NCBI GenBank assembly: GCA_964373815.1 | Contig: CAYJWI010000031.1 | Span: 1 to 10,078 of the forward strand | Reading direction: 5' to 3' | DNA: 10,078 nt | DNA from: UBA10205 sp964373815 | GTDB lineage: Archaea > Iainarchaeota > Iainarchaeia > Iainarchaeales > Iainarchaeaceae | Shown here: piece after piece, positions 7,205 through 10,078 of the stretch | Numbering within the stretch: the stretch's first letter is position 1 | Layout of the letters: each line of letters starts with the position of its first letter | The notes under the pieces: model-generated | What the model saw: only the letters and a program-made list of their open reading frames with translations | Database searches by the model: none | What the model was told of the DNA's origin: nothing | Position numbers and translations under genes: made by a program

Positions 7205-7214
7205 CTTATATACC
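7205..7214 (-). promoter_or_regulatory. TATA box of the pilus operon
   Basis: The minus strand reads GGTATATAAG. A start near 7184 would give a leader of about 34 bases to the ATPase ATG. One copy of the duplicated 14-bp motif (7216-7229) lies immediately upstream of it, where a BRE or an activator site would be. Confidence 0.6.
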
Positions 7215-7215
7215 A

Positions 7216-7294
7216 CAACCCTTTCGCCGATTTGGGAGCGACAGCCCCGTCTGGGACGGGACTTTGCTTCGCATTTAAAGCAACCCTTTCGCCG
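7216..7294. repeat. Duplicated 14-bp motif CAACCCTTTCGCCG
   Basis: Perfect direct copies at 7216-7229 and 7281-7294, 65 bp apart. Read on the minus strand (CGGCGAAAGGGTTG), each copy is followed within a few bases by an AT-rich TATA-like core: TATATAAG for the first and TTTAAAT for the second. This looks like a duplicated promoter/operator unit for the pilus operon. The copies are exact; the function is inference. Confidence 0.55.
7246..7260. repeat. GC-rich hairpin in the divergent intergenic region
   Basis: CCCGTC (7246-7251), loop TGG, GACGGG (7255-7260): a perfect 6-bp GC stem. It sits between the two 14-bp motif copies, and no T-run follows. It may be structural or part of a regulatory site. 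The rest of 7151-7393 holds only the promoters and repeats listed. Confidence 0.35.
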
Positions 7295-7351
7295 TCAACG
7301 ATTGAACTAATGAGTTATTCGCCCGTTTTTCTTGCTCCCAGACAAGAATAG

Positions 7352-7359
7352 CTTTTTAT
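7352..7359 (+). promoter_or_regulatory. Probable TATA box of the hicBA operon
   Basis: The sequence CTTTTTATT lies about 26 bases before 7382, which would give a leader of about 12 bases to the hicB ATG at 7394. That leader carries GGTGAT (7385-7390), a ribosome binding site. The match to the TATA consensus is moderate. Confidence 0.4.
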
Positions 7360-7393
7360 TCCGCATTATGGTTAATCTAGCTAAGGTGATTGC

Positions 7394-7615
7394 ATGCAAA
7401 AGGCTTTTGACGTAGTTATAGAAGAGGACAAAAAAACAAAGCAGTTCTATGCCTCCGTACCGGCTTTGCCTGGATGCTATTCGTACGCAGACACCATTGA
7501 GGAACTTCTGAAAAACATAAAAGAAGCCATAGAAGTCCACCTTGAAGCCATGCACGAAAACAAGATTTCAGCAGAAGAAGGCAACGTGCTCGGAATGTTC
7601 AAGGTAACAGTATGA
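7394..7615 (+). CDS. hicB: HicB family antitoxin (73 aa)
   Basis: Antitoxin half of a HicA/HicB toxin-antitoxin pair. HicB binds and neutralises the mRNA-cleaving HicA. The sequence shows the compact HicB fold: MQKAFDVVIEEDKKTKQFYA, then the family signature VPALPGCYSYADTIEELLKN and a long helix IKEAIEVHLEAM. At 73 residues it is the short form without an appended DNA-binding domain, so any autoregulation would need another element. The start has GGTGAT just upstream. Its TGA overlaps the hicA ATG (ATGA), so the toxin would be translated by coupling. Archaeal and bacterial HicBs share this layout, with hicB before hicA as a known variant order. Confidence 0.88.
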   Translation: MQKAFDVVIEEDKKTKQFYASVPALPGCYSYADTIEELLKNIKEAIEVHLEAMHENKISAEEGNVLGMFKVTV

Positions 7616-7835
7616 AGCTGCCTGTCCTCTACCCAAGAGACTTGATAAAAGCAGTACAAAAACTTGGGTTCCAGGAAGCGAGGCAGAAAGGCTCCACAAA
7701 ACATTCATCCATGCTGACGGCAGAATACTCACAATAGCATTCCATTCGAACAAGCCGCTGCCGCCAGGCCTGCTCAACAAAATAATAAAACAGGAACTCA
7801 AAACGACAAGGGAAGGGTTCATGAAAAACTTGTAA
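7612..7835 (+). pseudogene. hicA: HicA family mRNA interferase, frameshifted at the active site
   Basis: Toxin partner of hicB, normally a small RNA-cleaving dsRBD-like protein. The first frame gives MKLPVLYPRDLIKAVQKLGF then QEARQKGS, a clear HicA start. After GGC TCC (7690-7695) the frame goes wrong and stops at a TAG. Adding one base there (TCC to TCCC) restores GSHKTFIHADGRILTIAFHS, then NKPLPPGLLNKIIKQE and an end at the TAA 7833-7835, about 74 residues, the normal family length. The lost base thus removes exactly the catalytic His of the GSH motif and everything after it. Both halves remain well conserved, so the change is recent, or is an error in a short C run. The ATG overlaps the hicB stop. 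Confidence 0.82.
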
Positions 7836-7836
7836 A

Positions 7837-8358
7837 ATGAAAGCAAGCCGCATTTCAAAAAAAACACGGGGAAGAAAAATGCCATTCATTCTGCCAAGAA
7901 GAAAGCCAAGGGCCAAGCCCGCCGCGCAGGCAAAAACCGGGCTCAAACCACAGCTTAGTTCCGCGTCAGTAAGGAACAGGGCAATAAGGCGCAAGCCAAC
8001 GCCAGCGCAAAAAGCGCAAGCAGAAAAGAGCAAGTATTACGGCTTGGGCAGGCCAATCGGGCCGCCGCCGGTTCAACACACAGCCCATCAAAAATACCGC
8101 TTCGCGGCGGATGAACTGCCAACGCACATGGTTTCAATGAAACAAGTGGCGGAAGTGATTGGAGCTGAGAGATATGTGTTCCTTGAAACAAGCATTGGAA
8201 TCGGGAGGATTGGCGAACTGGTGGAACAGCTCACTACAAAAACCATCGATGGCGCAGAAGCAATCAAAGGTCACTGGGAGCAAATACAACAAATGATTTG
8301 GGATGGAAAAACCCATGCAGAAATAGTCTGGGCTATCCGACGCAAACACAAAGGATAA
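7837..8358 (+). CDS. Hypothetical protein with highly basic N-terminal half (173 aa)
   Basis: I do not recognise this protein. Residues 1-65 carry 21 Lys/Arg and a single acidic residue, in a low-complexity Arg/Lys/Pro/Ala/Gln run that looks disordered and able to bind nucleic acid. Residues 67-80 (YYGLGRPIGPPPVQ) form a Gly/Pro hinge. Residues 95-173 look folded and helical, with VSMKQVAEVIGAERYVFLET and an end WAIRRKHKG. No signal peptide or membrane segment is seen. It starts one base after the hicA stop, so it may be transcribed with hicBA. An internal ATG at 7879 (MPFILPRR) has GGGGAAG in front and could be the true start. It is 28 bases before the archaeosortase gene. Function is unknown. 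Confidence 0.65.
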   Translation: MKASRISKKTRGRKMPFILPRRKPRAKPAAQAKTGLKPQLSSASVRNRAIRRKPTPAQKAQAEKSKYYGLGRPIGPPPVQHTAHQKYRFAADELPTHMVSMKQVAEVIGAERYVFLETSIGIGRIGELVEQLTTKTIDGAEAIKGHWEQIQQMIWDGKTHAEIVWAIRRKHKG

Positions 8359-8361
8359 AAT

Positions 8362-8382
8362 TACCCAAAGCACCAAAGGGTA
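8362..8382 (+). repeat. Small hairpin before the archaeosortase start
   Basis: TACCC (8362-8366) and GGGTA (8378-8382) can pair over an 11-base loop. The second arm, GGGTA, is the only G-rich element before the ATG at 8387, so pairing could hide a weak ribosome site. A 5-bp stem is weak, and it may be chance. Confidence 0.25.
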
Positions 8383-8386
8383 GCTG

Positions 8387-8890
8387 ATGCAAAAAAAACA
8401 AACGCTTCTCGCTGGAAAGTTCCTCCTCGGGATAGGGGTGCTTTTCCTCCTTTTCAACTACGCATTCTCACTTGTGCCACTGCAGGTTTTTGAGCAATTT
8501 TATGCCGCGGTTTCGCTGGAAATCCTCAAACTTTTCGGCTTTAGCGGCACAATTCAGGTGCAAGAGCCTGTGCTTGTCTTTCTCGACGGCTTTTCAGCGC
8601 CGCTCGGCTTTAGCTACCTCTGCACAGGGCTTCTTGAGCTATCGCTTGTCTGGGCCGCGGTGCTTGCAAGCTTCGAAATAAGCCTGAAAAAAAGATTAAT
8701 CGGGGTTGTCGCAGGCACGGTGACGCTTGTTGTTTTCAATTTCGCAAGGATAGTTTTGAGCGTGCTCGTGATAAGCCGCTTCGGCCTCGATGCCGGCAGC
8801 TTTTCGCACGACATTTTCTTCCGCTTTTTCCTCTTCCTCACAATCGCGGGGTATTATTACGCGTGGCTCAAATGGGCTTCAAGGCAATAA
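8387..8890 (+). CDS. Exosortase/archaeosortase family protein (167 aa)
   Basis: A membrane-embedded cysteine transpeptidase-like enzyme that processes proteins carrying a C-terminal tripartite sorting tail, usually replacing the tail with a lipid anchor. The family catalytic residues are visible: Cys79 in SYLCTGLLELS, Arg121 in VFNFARIVLS, and a third-site candidate in GSFSHDIFFRFF (His141, with Arg146 nearby). Hydrophobic segments lie at about 8-33, 74-96, 103-131 and 144-163. At 167 residues it is a short, core-only member; ArtA-type enzymes are much longer. The start follows a weak ribosome site. The next gene encodes a large signal-peptide protein, the usual setting for a dedicated sortase and substrate pair, though the substrate's C-terminal tail lies outside the window. 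Confidence 0.88.
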   Translation: MQKKQTLLAGKFLLGIGVLFLLFNYAFSLVPLQVFEQFYAAVSLEILKLFGFSGTIQVQEPVLVFLDGFSAPLGFSYLCTGLLELSLVWAAVLASFEISLKKRLIGVVAGTVTLVVFNFARIVLSVLVISRFGLDAGSFSHDIFFRFFLFLTIAGYYYAWLKWASRQ

Positions 8891-8933
8891 GCCTAAGGAG
8901 CGAGCAATCGCCGAAACTGCGAACGAAAAAGTA

Positions 8934-8946
8934 ACTTATATATATT
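8934..8946 (+). promoter_or_regulatory. TATA box upstream of the surface-protein gene
   Basis: ACTTATATATATTA is a strong archaeal TATA element. A start near 8966 gives a leader of about 47 bases. A second weaker candidate, TTAAATAG (8971-8978), would place the start near 9001 with a leader of about 12 bases. The large protein therefore probably has its own promoter rather than sharing the archaeosortase transcript. Confidence 0.6.
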
Positions 8947-9012
8947 AATACTGCGTTATTGTCTTGGCTCTTAAATAGTTTTTGCGTTAGCAGTCAGGAT
9001 GGGGGTTGAAGG

Positions 9013-10078
9013 GTGAAAAAGGTAGTTGCACGCAAGCGTGAAATTCCGAAAAAACCGCTCCTTTTCATAACTGTTGCCCTCGCATTCCTGCTTTTTTCCT
9101 CACAGGCTTTCGCGGTTGCACAGCTAATGGCCCTGCACGGCCGCGCCACCAGCAGCGGCACCTCAATTTCTTCCGGCAACGTACGGGTCATGATTTACGA
9201 TGCGAACGTGAACGGCAACCTTGCCTATGATTCCGGCGGGGACTTCAACAGCACCATAAAAAGCGGCGTATTCGACATAGTGCTCGGCTCGGGAACTGTG
9301 CAGCTCGACCTCAACTACGGGACATATTACTACCTGGACATCAACATCAGCAGCTCAACTCTTGCCAGCACCAACCTCGACTTCAACGGCTCTGACAGGA
9401 AGCAGTTCGAGGCAAGCAGGGGGCCGATAAGGACCAACCTCATAGCGGACGGCACAATCACGAACGCAGACATCAACACCAGCACGGCAATAGCATGGAC
9501 CAAAATATCCACAACAGGCTCAACCCTTAGCAACTTCGCATGGGGAAGCGACTTCAACACACAATACGCACGCAGAACAATAGACGAAAACGTGATAGGA
9601 AACTGGAACTTCAACAACCCCACAACATTCGGAACAGGGTTCGACAACAACGGAGTGACAATAAGGAGCGGCGTAGTGTATACGCAAAGCCTGATACTTG
9701 TCCGTGACCTCAATGCGGCAACAGTGAACGCAATCGACCTCAACGGCAACTATACCCCGTTCATTACAAACACTTTCGACCTCGGCTCTGCGGCAAAAAG
9801 GTGGCGCGTAATTTACACAACTGACTTCAATTCAAGCACAGGGACAATTGCAAACCTCGCAATCAACAGGGCAAGCACAAGCAACAGGCTCAATGTAATA
9901 GGCGACGTAAACATCCTGACTTCCGCAACCGCGACACCATCCCTCTACATCACCGCAACCGACGGCAACATCGGCATAGGAACAAGCACACCCACAAACA
10001 CAGTAACAATAGTCGGCGACCTAAACGTCACACGCGACCTCAACGCAACACTCACATGGACAGCATTGAAGGATTACC
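9013..10078 (+). CDS. Large secreted fibre-like surface protein, 3' end beyond window
   Basis: The frame is open from a GTG at 9013 to the window edge (355 residues seen). An in-frame TGA at 9007-9009 rules out earlier starts, and GGGGG (9001-9005) can serve as ribosome site. Residues 1-34 form a Sec-type signal peptide: basic KKVVARKREIPKK, hydrophobic LLFITVALAFLLF, then AFA before VAQL. Next comes a beta-rich domain (35-115, SGNVRVMIYDANVNGNLAYD, YGTYYYLDINI). Then come segments typical of tail-fibre and adhesin shafts: IADGTITNADINTSTAIAW, ENVIGNWNFNNPTTF, DLGSAAKRWRVIYTTDF and GDVNILTSATATPSLYI with GNIGIGTSTP. At least eight N-x-S/T sequons suggest heavy N-glycosylation. It is likely displayed on the cell surface and, being next to the archaeosortase gene, a candidate substrate. 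Its codons end overwhelmingly in A or C. Confidence 0.85.
   Translation, partial: MKKVVARKREIPKKPLLFITVALAFLLFSSQAFAVAQLMALHGRATSSGTSISSGNVRVMIYDANVNGNLAYDSGGDFNSTIKSGVFDIVLGSGTVQLDLNYGTYYYLDINISSSTLASTNLDFNGSDRKQFEASRGPIRTNLIADGTITNADINTSTAIAWTKISTTGSTLSNFAWGSDFNTQYARRTIDENVIGNWNFNNPTTFGTGFDNNGVTIRSGVVYTQSLILVRDLNAATVNAIDLNGNYTPFITNTFDLGSAAKRWRVIYTTDFNSSTGTIANLAINRASTSNRLNVIGDVNILTSATATPSLYITATDGNIGIGTSTPTNTVTIVGDLNVTRDLNATLTWTALKDY

Noticed and set aside
7246..7260. GC hairpin as an intrinsic terminator
   Set aside because: It lies between two divergent promoters with no gene ending nearby and no T-run.
7216..7294. Start of a CRISPR array
   Set aside because: Only two 14-bp copies, too short, with a 51-base spacer and no third repeat or cas genes.
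7307..7555. Minus-strand frame across the hicB start
   Set aside because: It is the reverse of hicB, which has family motifs and a ribosome site.

Overview
The window reads as archaeal chromosomal DNA. The evidence is TATA boxes (TTTATATA or CTTATATA type) upstream of transcription units on both strands, purine-rich G-tract or GGTG ribosome binding sites at several starts, an archaeosortase, a pilin with a class III (prepilin peptidase) signal, and a FlaI/TadA-like ATPase paired with a tandem-domain FlaJ/TadC-like membrane protein. The lineage cannot be fixed from the sequence. The combination of this pilus locus with an archaeosortase and a fibre-like secreted protein would suit a DPANN-type or related uncultivated archaeon, and a 100-N scaffold gap fits a metagenome or single-cell assembly. 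That assignment is inference.

Layout. (1) Positions 1-1200, minus strand, AT-rich: a tight three-gene operon encoding an AbrB-type regulator with an extra C-terminal domain, a 63-residue protein of unknown function, and a caspase-like (CHAT/C25-type, clan CD) cysteine peptidase that runs off the left edge. Repeated TTAGG half-sites flank its TATA box, and a 23-bp palindrome lies further upstream. (2) Positions 1428-7150, minus strand, GC-richer: a type IV pilus-like secretion locus made of ATPase, tandem T2SF membrane platform, a pilin-like protein interrupted by the scaffold gap (2502-2601), and a class III signal-peptide pilin with its own promoter. (3) Positions 7151-7393: a divergent intergenic region with a duplicated 14-bp motif next to TATA-like elements and a short GC hairpin. 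(4) Positions 7394-8358, plus strand: hicB, a hicA broken by a one-base frameshift exactly at its catalytic Ser-His motif, and an unknown protein with a very basic N-terminal half. (5) Positions 8387-10078, plus strand: an archaeosortase followed by the start of a large secreted, heavily sequon-bearing, tail-fibre-like surface protein that continues past the right edge.

How the parts fit. Regions 2 and 5 both concern the cell surface: one builds a pilus-like filament, the other a sortase-type processing enzyme next to a possible substrate. Region 1 differs in base composition and looks like an accessory module. Its co-transcribed regulator, small protein and caspase-like peptidase make it the best candidate here for a poorly described system. 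The hicBA pair is a typical accessory toxin-antitoxin insertion whose toxin now appears inactive, or is misread by one base.
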